Shown piece after piece: positions 11,321 through 21,900 of a DNA stretch of 64,000 nt. The notes below the pieces were generated by a model, which did not search any database, had not been told where the DNA came from, and saw only the letters and a list, made by a program, of their open reading frames with translations. The position numbers were made by a program, and so were the translations under genes. The stretch's first letter is position 1; each line of letters begins with the position of its first letter. This DNA comes from Heterocephalus glaber (Eukaryota > Chordata > Mammalia > Rodentia > Bathyergidae): the NCBI RefSeq assembly GCF_000247695.1, contig NW_004624734.1, positions 37,488,553 to 37,552,552 on the forward strand. Reading direction: 5' to 3'.

Positions 11321-11605
11321 GCCTGAGGCAGTGACACACCTTTGTCATCCCAACTACTCAGGGAGCTGAGGCAAGAGGATCAAACAACTGGCACCTGCCT
11401 ATAATCCCAGCCCTGGCGAGGGCGAAGGAGGACCACCATGAGTTCAAGGCCAGACTGAAGTATAAAGCAAGACCCTGTCTCAAAACCCCCAAACCAATAA
11501 AATACAATAAAAAGGGCTGGCAGTATAGCTTAGGGTTAGAGCACTTGCCTACCATGTAGGAGGCTGAAGGTTCAAGCCTTAGTATCACAAAAAACAAAAC
11601 AAAAC
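11321..11605 (+). mobile_element. B1 pair plus ID unit (B1-dID-like)
   Basis: A partial B1, then a second B1 from 11,390, then at 11,514 an older ID unit with GTTAGAGCACTTGCCTA. Confidence 0.7.
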
Positions 11606-12032
11606 ATGTCCCAAGCCGGGCAAACAGAAGTTGTGAGTGTCACCTGCATCACATCCTTTTTTCCCCTTTTTCCCATTTTCCATTTTCCCATCCTGGTCAT
11701 AAGCTATTGTACTGGGCTCCCATTATAATCAGCTCAGGGCCATACCACCTTATTGCGTACTAGAGTGATGGTACTTATTATGCTATATCCATATTTGAAT
11801 TTTACCAAGTATAAAATAGGTACTTAAATGTTTAGAATGAATACAGCAAGGAATTATTGAATAAAACAATAAAAGTTTGGCAAGAAAATTTATTGTGTTT
11901 GAAAGGTCTATAGAAACCTGATCACCGAGATGATGGTGATTTCTCTTGAAGTCAAACACTTAGCTCAGTTTGTTTGTGAACCCAGAGGTTTGTAGTTAAT
12001 TATTTTTTCTTTTAGGGGTGAAAACAACTGTG

Positions 12033-12146
12033 ATGCTGGGGATGTAGCTCAGTGGCACTGTGCCTGCCTGGCAAGTGCAAAGTCCCGAGTTCAATTCCTG
12101 GTACTGGAAAAAAGGAAACAAAACAAAACAAAACAAAACCAAACCT
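12033..12146 (+). mobile_element. ID SINE with (CAAAA)n tail
   Basis: CTGTGATG at 12,028 and 12,149 is the target duplication. Confidence 0.88.
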
Positions 12147-12493
12147 GGCTGTGATGTTGTGTTTCCAGTGAGTCTCTTCCAATGTTTGTTTTTCAAAAAT
12201 ACTTTTTCATAAATACTTTGTTCCACTTGGCAATTGGTTTGTTAACTGGGTCACCAAGCTTCCACACCTGGGAAAATAAGCTTTCTTGATTTAGAAATAT
12301 CATTAAATGGAACATCATCAAACACTGGAGATGATGGCTGCCTCTATCCTTGTTTGTAAAGCTCTTTAAAATATATCTTCTAGAAAATCTTCTGTTCATC
12401 AAGAAGGTTGATTTGGATCCACTGTGCAATCTAACTCTACCAGCAAAGAGTACTTCTCACCAAAGACAGAGAGACCTGTGTGGGTATGTGCAT

Positions 12494-12496
12494 GCG

Positions 12497-12544
<48 letters not shown>
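12494..12544. repeat. (GT)n microsatellite
   Basis: About 25 GT units with early interruptions (GCGTGTGTGCGTG). Confidence 0.95.
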
Positions 12545-12546
<2 letters not shown>

Positions 12547-12689
12547 GTAACAGATTTAAATATCAAGGGAAATGAACTGGAAAGGCTCCGTGTTTTCTAA
12601 ACATCCTGCACAGCACTATATACAAATTAGATTGGTGCAGGCTTTCAGGGGCAAAAGTGGTCAAACAGGACTTTTAGTGTCTAACTTCT

Positions 12690-12890
12690 AGTCTTAACTG
12701 CTGCCCCACTCTGCTACTTACTAGATGTATGACTGTGGTAAGAAATGGAAGCTTGCTGTGTCTTAGTTCCTGTGTCTGTAAAAGGAGATAACAATATCTA
12801 CATCAGTGGATGATTTTGAGGTTTAAACAACATAATCATGTAGTGTCTGCCCAAGCTTCTGGTTCACAATATTCAATGAATGAGATTCAA
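12690..12890 (+). mobile_element. MIR SINE
   Basis: Core landmarks CTGCTACTTACTAGATGT and CTGTAAAAGGAGATAAC are followed by the ATGATTTTGAGG and ATTCAATGAATG ends. Confidence 0.65.
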
Positions 12891-13094
12891 GCTGATAGTG
12901 GTGGAAGACATGGGCCATTGTTTGGACTTTCTGTGCATTATGACCTCATACAAGACATTTAACCTCTGTATGTTAGTAATCTTTTCCTTCTCTCAGAGGG
13001 AAAAAAAAGTAGCCTAATATTCATTTATTTGGACATATCACTAACATATAGACAGAGGTAACTTGTTATAGTGTGAAAAGGCTTGAACAACAGT

Positions 13095-13265
13095 GGATTG
13101 TGGTTCTATTAGTTACTCGTCTGACATTAGGCAACATCTCTGATTCTCAGTTTTCTTACTTATAGAATGGGAATAATATGTATCTGCAGAATTAAGGCTC
13201 AAATTTAATGAATTTGAGTGCACTAAATGAAAGTGCACTAAATTGCTATTCATAAATGTAGTAAT
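13095..13265 (+). mobile_element. MIR SINE, diverged
   Basis: The order TTAGTTACTCGTCTGACATT, CAGTTTTCTTACTTATAGAA and GGGAATAATATG fits MIR. Confidence 0.5.
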
Positions 13266-13335
13266 TATTATTAATGCCATTCAAGATTATGTTCATTTTC
13301 CTTACAGGCTTATTTTGTTTTAATAACTGTGTGTT

Positions 13336-13612
13336 TAGCCAGGTCTGGTGGGGCACGGCTGTAATCCCAGCACCTTGGGAGGCTGAGTCAGGGGGATCAC
13401 AATTTTAGGCCTAGTTTAGGCAACCTAGTGACTTCATGAGACTCTATCTAAAAATAAAACATAAAAGTTCTGGGGATTTAGCTCAATGTAAAGGCTCTGA
13501 ATTCAGTCTTCAGTACTGCAAAATAAGTAAATAAATAAAGGGCTTTGGATATAGCTCAGTGCAAAGGCCCTGGGTTTAATCTCCAGGAGAAACAAAACAA
13601 ACAAACAAAAAA
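13336..13612 (+). mobile_element. B1-dID-like SINE with a second short ID unit
   Basis: B1 left unit to 13,467, an ID unit 13,468-13,539, then another ID unit 13,540-13,612. Both ID units are the short type lacking the GCCTGCCT middle. Confidence 0.7.
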
Positions 13613-13709
13613 CAGTGCGCTCAGATTTAAGTTTTCACTTTCTTTTGGTTGTCTTGTCTTCTTAGAATATTTTAGTTATGATTTATCCTATGTTTATAGA
13701 TTTTACTCA

Positions 13710-13795
13710 TTTTTTTTTTTTTTTTTTTTTACTGGGCATCAAACTCAGGACCTTGAGTTTGTGAGGCAGACAGTGGCACCACTGAGCTAAATCCC
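13710..13795 (-). mobile_element. ID SINE
   Basis: Antisense, 21-base poly(T), but the GGTAC junction is lost and the far end stops at AAATCCC. Confidence 0.85.
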
Positions 13796-13926
13796 ATTTT
13801 ATTGGTATCTTACAAACAATATTCCTTTTCTGTAATAAAGAACACTAGATGTAACATTCAACCGTACACAGTACTTTTAAAAAATACGGCTTTAATGTTT
13901 TAAGAAGGAAAAATAGCCTATTTAAG

Positions 13927-14126
13927 AGCCAGGCATGGTAGCACAGGCCTGTAATCCCAGCACTCTGGGAGGCCGAGGCAGCAGTATCATAATTCTGAGC
14001 CCAGTCTGGGCAATAGAGTGATTTAGTGAGACCCTGTTTCAAAATAAAATATTTTTTAAAAGGGCTGGGGATGTGATTCAGTGAGAAGAACTTGGATGTA
14101 ATCCCCAGTGCAGGGAAAAAAAAAAA
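13927..14126 (+). mobile_element. B1-dID-like dimeric SINE
   Basis: B1 unit to TGTTTCAAAAT, A-rich linker, then GGGCTGGGGATGTGATTCAG and ATCCCCAGTG. Confidence 0.75.
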
Positions 14127-14149
14127 TCAAGCCTATTCATTTTTTAAGG

Positions 14150-14290
14150 ATTTTTAATTTTTAAATTAATACATGTTTGTAGTACATAATGATTACATGC
14201 ACCGTGGGGCATTGGTACATGTATGTAACACAACTTAATTCTTTTTACATTCCCTTCCCTTCCCATCCCTCCCGCCTCCCTCCTGGTTAA
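14150..14290 (-). mobile_element. L1 3'-end-like fragment, antisense
   Basis: It contains a repeated TACAT/GTAC-rich stretch followed by a CCCTTCCCTTCCCATCCC polypyrimidine tract, the mirror of the L1 polypurine 3' UTR. The assignment rests on that layout only. Confidence 0.4.
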
Positions 14291-14331
14291 CTTCCCATGA
14301 AAAAAGTCTACTCAAAAATGGCAGTCTGGAC

Positions 14332-15331
14332 AGATGAAGAGTAAGCATATCTGCCCTTGTTCCCCACCTTAAGGAGAAAGCATTGTATCTTCTCCATTTA
14401 TATAAGGTGTTCTCGCTGGAAGTATGGAGTACATGTCTTTAATCTGTTGAGAAGGTTCTGTTCTACTTCTAGTCTCCTGATAGCTTNNNNNNNNNNNNNN
14501 NNNNNNNNNNNNNNNNNNNNNNNNNNNNNNNNNNNNNNNNNNNNNNNNNNNNNNNNNNNNNNNNNNNNNNNNNNNNNNNNNNNNNNNNNNNNNNNNNNNN
14601 NNNNNNNNNNNNNNNNNNNNNNNNNNNNNNNNNNNNNNNNNNNNNNNNNNNNNNNNNNNNNNNNNNNNNNNNNNNNNNNNNNNNNNNNNNNNNNNNNNNN
14701 NNNNNNNNNNNNNNNNNNNNNNNNNNNNNNNNNNNNNNNNNNNNNNNNNNNNNNNNNNNNNNNNNNNNNNNNNNNNNNNNNNNNNNNNNNNNNNNNNNNN
14801 NNNNNNNNNNNNNNNNNNNNNNNNNNNNNNNNNNNNNNNNNNNNNNNNNNNNNNNNNNNNNNNNNNNNNNNNNNNNNNNNNNNNNNNNNNNNNNNNNNNN
14901 NNNNNNNNNNNNNNNNNNNNNNNNNNNNNNNNNNNNNNNNNNNNNNNNNNNNNNNNNNNNNNNNNNNNNNNNNNNNNNNNNNNNNNNNNNNNNNNNNNNN
15001 NNNNNNNNNNNNNNNNNNNNNNNNNNNNNNNNNNNNNNNNNNNNNNNNNNNNNNNNNNNNNNNNNNNNNNNNNNNNNNNNNNNNNNNNNNNNNNNNNNNN
15101 NNNNNNNNNNNNNNNNNNNNNNNNNNNNNNNNNNNNNNNNNNNNNNNNNNNNNNNNNNNNNNNNNNNNNNNCTTTGCAAATAGAGAAGGGTGGAGGGGGT
15201 GAAGGGAGGGCAAGGGAAGGGGAAAAAAATAAGAACCAAGAGACTCATGTAAAGGTACAAGATCCCAATGATGAATGTAACTGTATTTTATACCTAAAAT
15301 GTACCAATAAACTTAATGGAAAAAAAAAAGG
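14332..15331 (+). mobile_element. 5'-truncated L1 insertion spanning the assembly gap
   Basis: The right part (15,172-15,331) has the L1 3' polypurine tract, then AATGTACCAATAAACTTAATGG and a poly(A). That ending is the complement of the L1 3' ends at 44,030 and 63,870. The direct repeat GGCAGTCTGG flanks it at 14,322-14,331 and 15,332-15,341, giving an insertion of about 1 kb. Confidence 0.65.
14487..15171. other. Assembly gap (685 N)
   Basis: A run of 685 undetermined bases. Its flanks are both inside one L1 insertion bounded by the direct repeat GGCAGTCTGG, so the missing bases are most likely L1 3' sequence. The two long frames that cross it are artefacts. Confidence 0.95.
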
Positions 15332-15341
15332 CAGTCTGGGC

Positions 15342-15445
15342 TGGAGATTTAGCCCAGTGGTTCTGCCACCTGCCTCACAAGGCAAAGGATCCGAATTCGA
15401 TCCCTGGTACCCCTCCAAAAAAACCTCAGCGAAAAAACAAAAAAA
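15342..15445 (+). mobile_element. ID SINE next to the L1 3' end
   Basis: Begins immediately after the L1 target duplication; the A box reads TAGCCCAGTGG. Tail is CAAAAAAA mixed. Confidence 0.85.
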
Positions 15446-15498
15446 GCAGCAGCTTGCTAAAGAATAGTGCTCATTTTCACATTTGCTATGTCTATCAC

Positions 15499-15587
15499 TT
15501 TTTTTTTCTTCCCTTGGTACCGGGATCAAACTTGGGACCTTACGCTTGGAAGGCAGGCGGCAGAACCACTGGGCTAAATCCCCAGCT
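15499..15587 (-). mobile_element. ID SINE
   Basis: Antisense, tail TTTTCTTCCC, one base lost in GGTACCGGGATC. Confidence 0.88.
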
Positions 15588-15667
15588 CTCACACATGCTA
15601 TGTATCTGTACTGTTCTTCCCACATGTGTCTGTGTTCTAGGGGGACTTAATTCTCAAAGTATAATTC

Positions 15668-15755
15668 TTTTTTTTTTTTTTGGTACTAGGAATTGAACTC
15701 AGGACCTTGTGCTTTCAAGGCAAGCGGTAGAACCACTGAGCTAAATCCCCAGCCC
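15668..15755 (-). mobile_element. ID SINE
   Basis: Antisense; AAAGTATAATTCTT and TAAGTGTAATTCTT flank it. Confidence 0.9.
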
Positions 15756-15799
15756 ATCTAAGTGTAATTCTTAAGAGTATCTGCTTTAACTCTGAGCTT

Positions 15800-15823
15800 A
15801 CACACACACACACACACACACAC
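15800..15823. repeat. (AC)n microsatellite
   Basis: About twelve uninterrupted AC units. Confidence 0.9.
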
Positions 15824-16068
15824 CTTGATAAGTTACTGTACATTAGGAAAGAATTCCTGGCAGGGTCTTTAAATGATTCCCATGCATGCATAAGATTAGA
15901 TTTCATCTAAAAATTTCACTTAATTCAACACGTTGAAAACTTGATTCAAGGTCAAAAATAAATCGAATCTTGCAGCAGTTAAGTGACTTGTCTGTGTATT
16001 ATTAGTCAGAATTCTTTTAGGTGTAGGCTGTAGAAAATCAACTCCAAACTGGTTTAAATAAAAAAGGA

Positions 16069-16157
16069 GGCCAGGATTTAACTCAGTGGTTCCACTGCCT
16101 GCTGCCTCCCTCACAAGCATAAGGACCCAAGTTCGATCCCTGGTACCAAAAAAAAAG
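16069..16157 (+). mobile_element. ID SINE
   Basis: Sense; a small insertion gives CTGCTGCCTCCCTCACAAG in the middle. Confidence 0.88.
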
Positions 16158-16321
16158 GAAATTTACTGGCTTATACAACTGAAACTAACTTCAGGCACAG
16201 CAGAATCCAGTAGCTCCAATAATGTTAATGATTTTGCATTTGCCAAAGTCAGGGTTCCTTCAGGATGTGTCTTTACTACTTATATCATTTCTGTTTGTGA
16301 TCCCAACATTTAAAAAGCCAA

Positions 16322-16615
16322 TCTTGGGCCGGGATGTACCCTTTGAGCCTGGTACCCATTTCTCCCCCGAGGAGGGGGCAAGAGGGAAGTAGTATTATGG
16401 CCAACAAGTTTTCTAGACCCAGTGTGGTGCTCAAGGAGTCAAAGGAGATACTCCGGAAGCAGATTCCATCGCACTGTCTTGACCATCGTTAAAGGCAAGG
16501 CTAAGACTAGAAAGCAGGATCTCGGTTCCAGGGCAGATCTGGAAGTTATGGCAAGGAAGAGTAGTAGCAAGCTTACAGCAAAAACAGTTTCAGCCTCTTT
16601 TGAAAGCATATAAAT
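16322..16615. other. Unidentified unique segment
   Basis: Moderately GC-rich, not a recognised repeat. A frame on the + strand starts MANKFSRPSVVLKESKEIL at 16,400 and breaks soon after; a different frame is open at 16,422-16,613. It may be a broken retrocopy, but I do not recognise a parent. Confidence 0.3.
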
Positions 16616-16914
16616 TAACAATGAAGATAAAGCTCTGAAATGACCTTAACTCAACTAATTTATTTTTACTTTGAAAAGTATATGCATATTGTAGAATGCA
16701 AGTTCCTGCTTTTGCTGATGAATGCTCCCACACATTATCATGCAATGTAGAAGTGGCTTGAAAGCCAATGCCTTTGGTTTCCTTGCTTATTGTTTTATTC
16801 CTGTCACAGGAAGTATGCCAGAATAAAATTGTGAGGGAAAAACAAAACGAATATAAAAAAAAAATTCCACATGGACAAAATTTTAAAAGCAACACAATAA
16901 AATGGATGATTGTT

Positions 16915-17140
16915 GTAATAACTAGTAATCATTGAGCAGTTAACATATGCTAGGCACTGTAGTAAATGAATAATCTCATTTAGATCTGAGGACTAGCCTA
17001 TGAATTAGGAACTGTTAGTCTGCTTATTTACTGGTAAGGAAACCATGGCTGGGAGAGGTGAATAATTTGCCCAGCTCCTGTCAGAGTTAGATGACCTCTG
17101 ATCTCAGAGTCTGTGTTCTCTTCACTGTTTCTAATTAGAT
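16915..17140 (-). mobile_element. MIR-family SINE, antisense
   Basis: The sequence reads as reverse MIRb: CATATGCTAGGCACTGTAG, CTCATTTAGATC, AAGGAAACCATGGCTGGG, then AATTTGCCCAG and a TCTCTTCACTGTTT end. Confidence 0.65.
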
Positions 17141-18250
17141 ACAGCTTTCATTACATTTAGTTGTGTAAATGGACTTTTACCAGCAGAAGTAGTCCTTGTA
17201 GCACATTATTTTGCATTTTATCCTGTGTGAAATACAGTGCACTGGAAGCTAGACTATTCTTCCTGTTTTTTTCCATCTCTCCTTCCTCATTAGTGTCTGA
17301 CTCACTAAGACAGACAGTGCAAAGGTCCTCTGATAGTCATTTCTGGATTGCAGCTCAAACTGTTAAGTGAGAATTACAGTACCTAAACATTTTAAATCTC
17401 AAGCAATAATTATGCACATTAATCACTTAAAGGGAAGAAAAAGCTAAAGCCTCTCAAGCACATCTGAAAATGTAACTGCAATGTTGATATTGTGGCCAAG
17501 AGACACCCTGCTGAGGGTGTTTCCTAGTGGATAAATGTAGCTCAAAGAGATACATCACCCAAGGTCCCTTATCTACACTAGTTCTGTGTCTGTTTCTTGT
17601 GTTGTTTTCCTAGGAAAGCAGGGATTGCCACAGCTCTCTCGTTCCTGCCTCAGTTCACAACCAGCTTCATATACTACCCCACATGAGAGCAGCAGGCTGG
17701 TCTAACTCTGAAGGTGGTGTTTCATTGGTAACTGGTTTATGATGCTTGTTTATTATCTCAGCCCTTCTTTAGTTCATCGATCGGCCAATATGTGACCAGC
17801 TATGTCTTCTAGTCTGCTCACAGGGCCAGCTTGCCAACAGATTCATGACAAGCTCAGCTTTGATATCTGGGACACGAACGCTTTTATCTGGTAACAATGA
17901 ACTGTGTTTTGTCACCTGATGATGGCCTCTCATATGGGTATAATCTATTTATTTTTCATGTCATCTAGAGCAGCAGTCTTCAAACTGTTCCGATCATACA
18001 TTCCCCTCAGTATATTTTTGGAGGGGCATATTCTTCCAAACGCACATGTATTTGTTCATAAAGTACAATACGGTATATTCCGTCATCATTACCTTATAAC
18101 TCAGTCACAATACACAGTTCCAGTTAGCATAAAGTTAATTGTAAATAATAGTAGGTATCAACATTTCAAATAGTTTCAACTCCTCTTAAGATTTTGTTAG
18201 CTTTTACTCAAATTTTGGATTAGATTGTTATTTTAACTTATTTTTGGTTA

Positions 18251-18358
18251 TTTGAGACAGGGTTTCATTATGTAACCCAGGCTGGCTTTGAACTCACAGG
18301 GATCCTCCTACCTCAGCCTCCCAAGTGCTGGGATTACATGTGTGCACCACCATGCCCA
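18251..18358 (-). mobile_element. B1 SINE
   Basis: Antisense; GGTTTCATTATGTAACCCAG to GTGCACCACCATGCCC. Confidence 0.82.
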
Positions 18359-18359
18359 T

Positions 18360-18477
18360 CCTTCTTTTTCTTTTCTTTCTTCTTCTTCTTCTTTTTTTTT
18401 TTTTTGGTAACTGGGCTCAAACTCAGGACCCGTGCTTGTGAGGCAGGCATGGTGCCACTGAGCTAAATCCCCGGGCC
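18360..18477 (-). mobile_element. ID SINE with (CTT)n tail
   Basis: Antisense; a long TTC/CTT-rich tail, then GGTAACTGGGCTCAAACTC. Confidence 0.85.
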
Positions 18478-18494
18478 TTCTTTTTCTTTTTTAA

Positions 18495-18612
18495 ATTTTA
18501 AGACACTCTCACTATGTCACTAAGTTGCCCAGGCTGGGCTCAAATTTGTGAGCCTCCTGCCTCAGTTTACCAGAGTGCTGGAAATAAGAGGCCTGTTCCA
18601 CCACATCTGTCC
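18495..18612 (-). mobile_element. Diverged B1-like SINE
   Basis: CACTATGTCACTAAGTTGCC and CCTCCTGCCTCAGTTTACC are antisense 7SL-type landmarks. Confidence 0.6.
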
Positions 18613-18651
18613 TCATTTTAACTTTACAATGTAAAAAAAAATATTTTGGGT

Positions 18652-18766
18652 TTTTGAGACAGGGTCTTGCTATGTAGTCAGGCTGGGTTTGAACTCAATA
18701 TGTAGCCCAGGCTGGCCTCAGCCTCTCAAGTGCTGGGATTACAGGCATGTGCCACAATGCTCCACA
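18652..18766 (-). mobile_element. B1 SINE, internally deleted
   Basis: Antisense; lacks the TCCTCCTGCC segment between GGCTGGCCTCA and GCCTCTCAAG. Confidence 0.75.
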
Positions 18767-19698
18767 CTTTTCTTTTAGTTTTAAAAATAAATTTATAGTG
18801 TATATTTAAGGTATGTAATATCATGGTATGAGACACATGTATAAGTACAGTTAAGGAAATAAAATGTGGCTGTCAAAGACGAGATCTTAGAAATCTCCAT
18901 CATTTTTGTCTTGTGATTTCTTTGCAAAAGATTTGTGAATTCATCTGTTTTGTGGGTTTCATTATTAAATCCAGATAATATAATCAGTAATAAGACCATT
19001 TAACTCAGCAAGCTGCAGTTGGTCAAAATAGGGTGATTGGGTCAGGTTGGCTGGGATCCCAACTGTCAACCTGAGGGCATGGCTACCCCCCATTTTCCCC
19101 CGGAGGGCACCTCCTATGTTTTCCCTTGGCTCCAGGCCAAGGGAAAATTCCTGGGACAGAGTACAGGACCCTTTATTTTGCATACAGAATTAGCTGAGCT
19201 CAATGCTTTTGTTTTTAGATTAGAACTATGCCTAGATTCCTGTTCTCTTTTCTTGCATCCCAAGTGGACTGCTTGGTGCTCTCTTTGGAACACAGGGGAT
19301 GTATGGAGCTCCTCAAGAAATTATTGGTTCAGAAAACAAGTCCTCTGGTAGGCAACGCTATTTCCACTAAAAAAAAACCCACCCCTGCTCATCTCAGTTG
19401 CTCATCTATTTTACAGAAAATGGAATGACTTTGAAATGAATTGTCTTTACAGAGATCCATTTGCAAGCTAAATTTTCACTCTACAAAATGTGAAATGTTC
19501 TAAGCAACAGCTGTGAGCATTTCAAACGTGCACTACTTTTTAAAGGTTCAACTGTTGCCAAGGGAAATTTGAGTTGGCTTAAAAATCTTTCCTGGTTTTA
19601 ATTCTGCATTTACCCTCAATCAGAAACTGACGAAATAGGTTCTGCTTAGCTGGGATACAGAACTTTACTAAGACTGAGATAACATAAATATACATATA

Positions 19699-19779
19699 TT
19701 TTTTGGTACCAGGGATCGAACTTGGGACTTTGTGCTTGCGAGGCACGCGGCAGAACCACTGAGCTAAATCCCCGGCCCA
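19699..19779 (-). mobile_element. ID SINE
   Basis: Antisense, complete, short T tail. Confidence 0.9.
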
Positions 19780-20679
19780 GAAATGTCAATTTCTTGAAGT
19801 TAGAAACTAACTGGTGTTCTACATGGTTTAAAGCTTTGTGGTCAAGATCCCCACAGCAAAAATGGGCATTGGCTTGCAGGGGACAATCATACGCTGTCAG
19901 AAGGGGGCGCCTGCTTCCATCTCGGAGTTTCCCATTTAAATTCAAAAGCAGGGATGTTTTTATTTTTCCATCCAATTGCCATTTCTGGGAGTGGGCGCAG
20001 AAATTTGCAACAACTGAATGCTAAACAATAAACAAGAAAAACACAAATGCATTTTCTTGTTGTCACTTGTACGCACGGCACACAGAGTTTTATTTATATA
20101 AAGTTCTATTCCCTAACTATATCAGAAAATATGCTATAATGCTGGGGAGGGGTAGTTTACAGAATGGCACATATTAATATAAAAGGAAGAAACTACTGGA
20201 AGGGAAGTACACCGAAATGCTTAGTGATTCTCGGGGTTGAGGGATCATGAATAATTTTTTCTCTTTCATAGTACTGGGGATCGGGGTACATTAGGCCAAG
20301 TGCTGTAGTTAGCATTAAGGACTACTTTTCCTTTTCTCTCTCTCTCAAAAAAGTACACAGCGTGTTCAAGCAGACCGACAATCCAAGAAATATTTTATCA
20401 CTTGATCCAGATGTAAATCAAGTCCTCTCAGTCAGTTAACATTGTTCCCACCTGCATAAGCTCCACGAGCATTGGGCTCAACCGAAGCGTGCAGGAGCTT
20501 CAGGCAGCTCATCCTCAAGACACACGTTTAGGAAAAGGAGACGAGAAGGAATCGAAGCGTCACCTAGCGCTTAGCCAGGCCTCAGGAGTTTAAATTTGGG
20601 GCCACCCATAAGGTTTGGTGAAAAGGGGCTTTGGGCTTCCAGGACCACTCTACATATGCAGAGGCGCACTGGCGAGGGA

Positions 20680-21900
20680 TCTTATTTCTTCCACCGCAGC
20701 GTGGGATCGGGTCCCGAGTGGGCGCACACGGGAGCTGAAGGGGACGCAGGGGTGCTGCCCCACCCTAGCCCTAGAAGTCCTCGGGGCGCAGAGGACCGCC
20801 GACCATCTGCGCCCAATGCGCAGAAGCTTCTCCTGCAGATGTGCCAGTAGCAAACCTCCGGGTTAAGCAAATCCCTTCTCGGACCCAGACAAGCCGCGGT
20901 GCCCCACTTCGGCCTGCCGGGACCCTTGGCGGAAGCTGCGGCCGTACGGCCGGGACTCGCGGCTGCATCCGGGTTCCTCACGCCCCGGCCCAATCCTCGG
21001 CTTCCTCTCTTCCCACCTTCTTGTGTCTCCGCCCCCCCGCCGCCAATCCCCGATCAGCTCTCAGTCGAACGTGCTGGCAGGGGAGTGAAGGCGGACACCG
21101 GCCAATGAGGCCTTGCTTCCCGTTTGAAGTGCCCAATGGGCGGGCGTCGGGGGCGGGCGCTGCTAGCTAGGAGGTTCGGTTGCGCGTGTGCCATGGACTC
21201 AGCCGCCCGGTGATATTGACAATAGGAGAGAGAAAGGGGCATTGACGGAGACCCACCGCAGGTAGCGAACGGCGGCTCTGGCAGCGGTGCCTGTAGCTCC
21301 AGCGGCTCCTTCTCCTCCTCCCGGCTCCTCTGCCCGCTGCCGCTGCAGATCCAGTCTTCCTCCCTCCCTTCCCCCTTCCCCACGTCGCCGCCACCGCTGC
21401 TGCCGCCGCCGCCGCCGGGTCCGGGGCAACGAGCTGAGGCGCCGCCCGCCGGGAATGTGAGCGAGGAGCCACCGGCGGAGCCGCAACGGGGTCGGTGCCG
21501 ATTTGATGGGACGGGCCCGCGGGGGAGGATCGTGAGGCCACCGCAGCTGCCGGAACGCTGAGGTTCAGGTCCGGCCGTGAGGCCTACAGGCGCCGCTGCC
21601 GCCGCGGAACCGAAGGGGACGCCGCTCCGGATCGCCGTCTCCCGGACTCCCCGCTGCCTCCCGGACCTCCCCTGCCGCCCCGGCCCCGCCGCCGCTGCCG
21701 CCGCGACCCCCTCGCCCGTCTCCCGCCCCTCGGAACCACAGATCTCAGATTCTTCCTCAGAAGCTTCAAGGTAACTTCGTCCCTCGGGCCCCGCGACTCG
21801 CGCGCTTCCCTTCTCCGAGGAGCCTACGGGGCACCGGACTTGGGAAGGCCCGGCCCAGGCGGCGAGGGGTGCGGCGGGGTGGGGTGCGCGGTCCCACTTG
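20680..21900. promoter_or_regulatory. PPP2R5E: CpG island and PPP2R5E promoter
   Basis: A dense run of CG dinucleotides and high GC content stands out from the AT-rich surroundings. Four CCAAT motifs lie on the + strand at 20,990, 21,043, 21,102 and 21,133, and GC boxes (GGGCGGG type) follow at about 21,138 and 21,150. No TATA box is evident, so this looks like a TATA-less housekeeping promoter probably bound by NF-Y and Sp-family factors. The start site is inferred at about 21,180-21,250 from the usual CCAAT-to-start spacing; it cannot be fixed from sequence alone. The island also extends 300 bases upstream, so divergent transcription is possible. Confidence 0.85.
21200..21770 (+). other. 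PPP2R5E: PPP2R5E exon 1, 5' untranslated (start approximate)
   Basis: GC-rich leader sequence ends at a good splice donor, CAAG followed by GTAACT at 21,771. It contains a CCG-repeat tract at about 21,386-21,418, a start-stop element (ATG directly followed by TGA) at 21,455-21,460 and a nine-codon upstream ORF at 21,506-21,535. From 21,562 to the donor one frame has no stop, and after splicing it is in frame with the PPP2R5E ATG. The 3' border is well supported by the donor; the 5' border is an estimate. Confidence 0.7.

Larger units (their letters stand above)
1..20680. other. Intergenic region upstream of PPP2R5E
   Basis: No intact coding gene is recognisable. The longest open frames are translations of SINE and L1 sequence. 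Parts without a recognised repeat include 835-1,120, 1,405-2,290, 2,410-3,220, 4,800-5,625, 6,440-7,050, 10,690-11,320, 11,610-12,030, 17,150-18,240 and 19,780-20,680. Confidence 0.75.

Noticed and set aside
14357..15260. Open frames of 260 to 280 residues on both strands near 14.4-15.3 kb
   Set aside because: Most of each translation is undetermined residues from the 685-base N run; the real flanks are L1 sequence.
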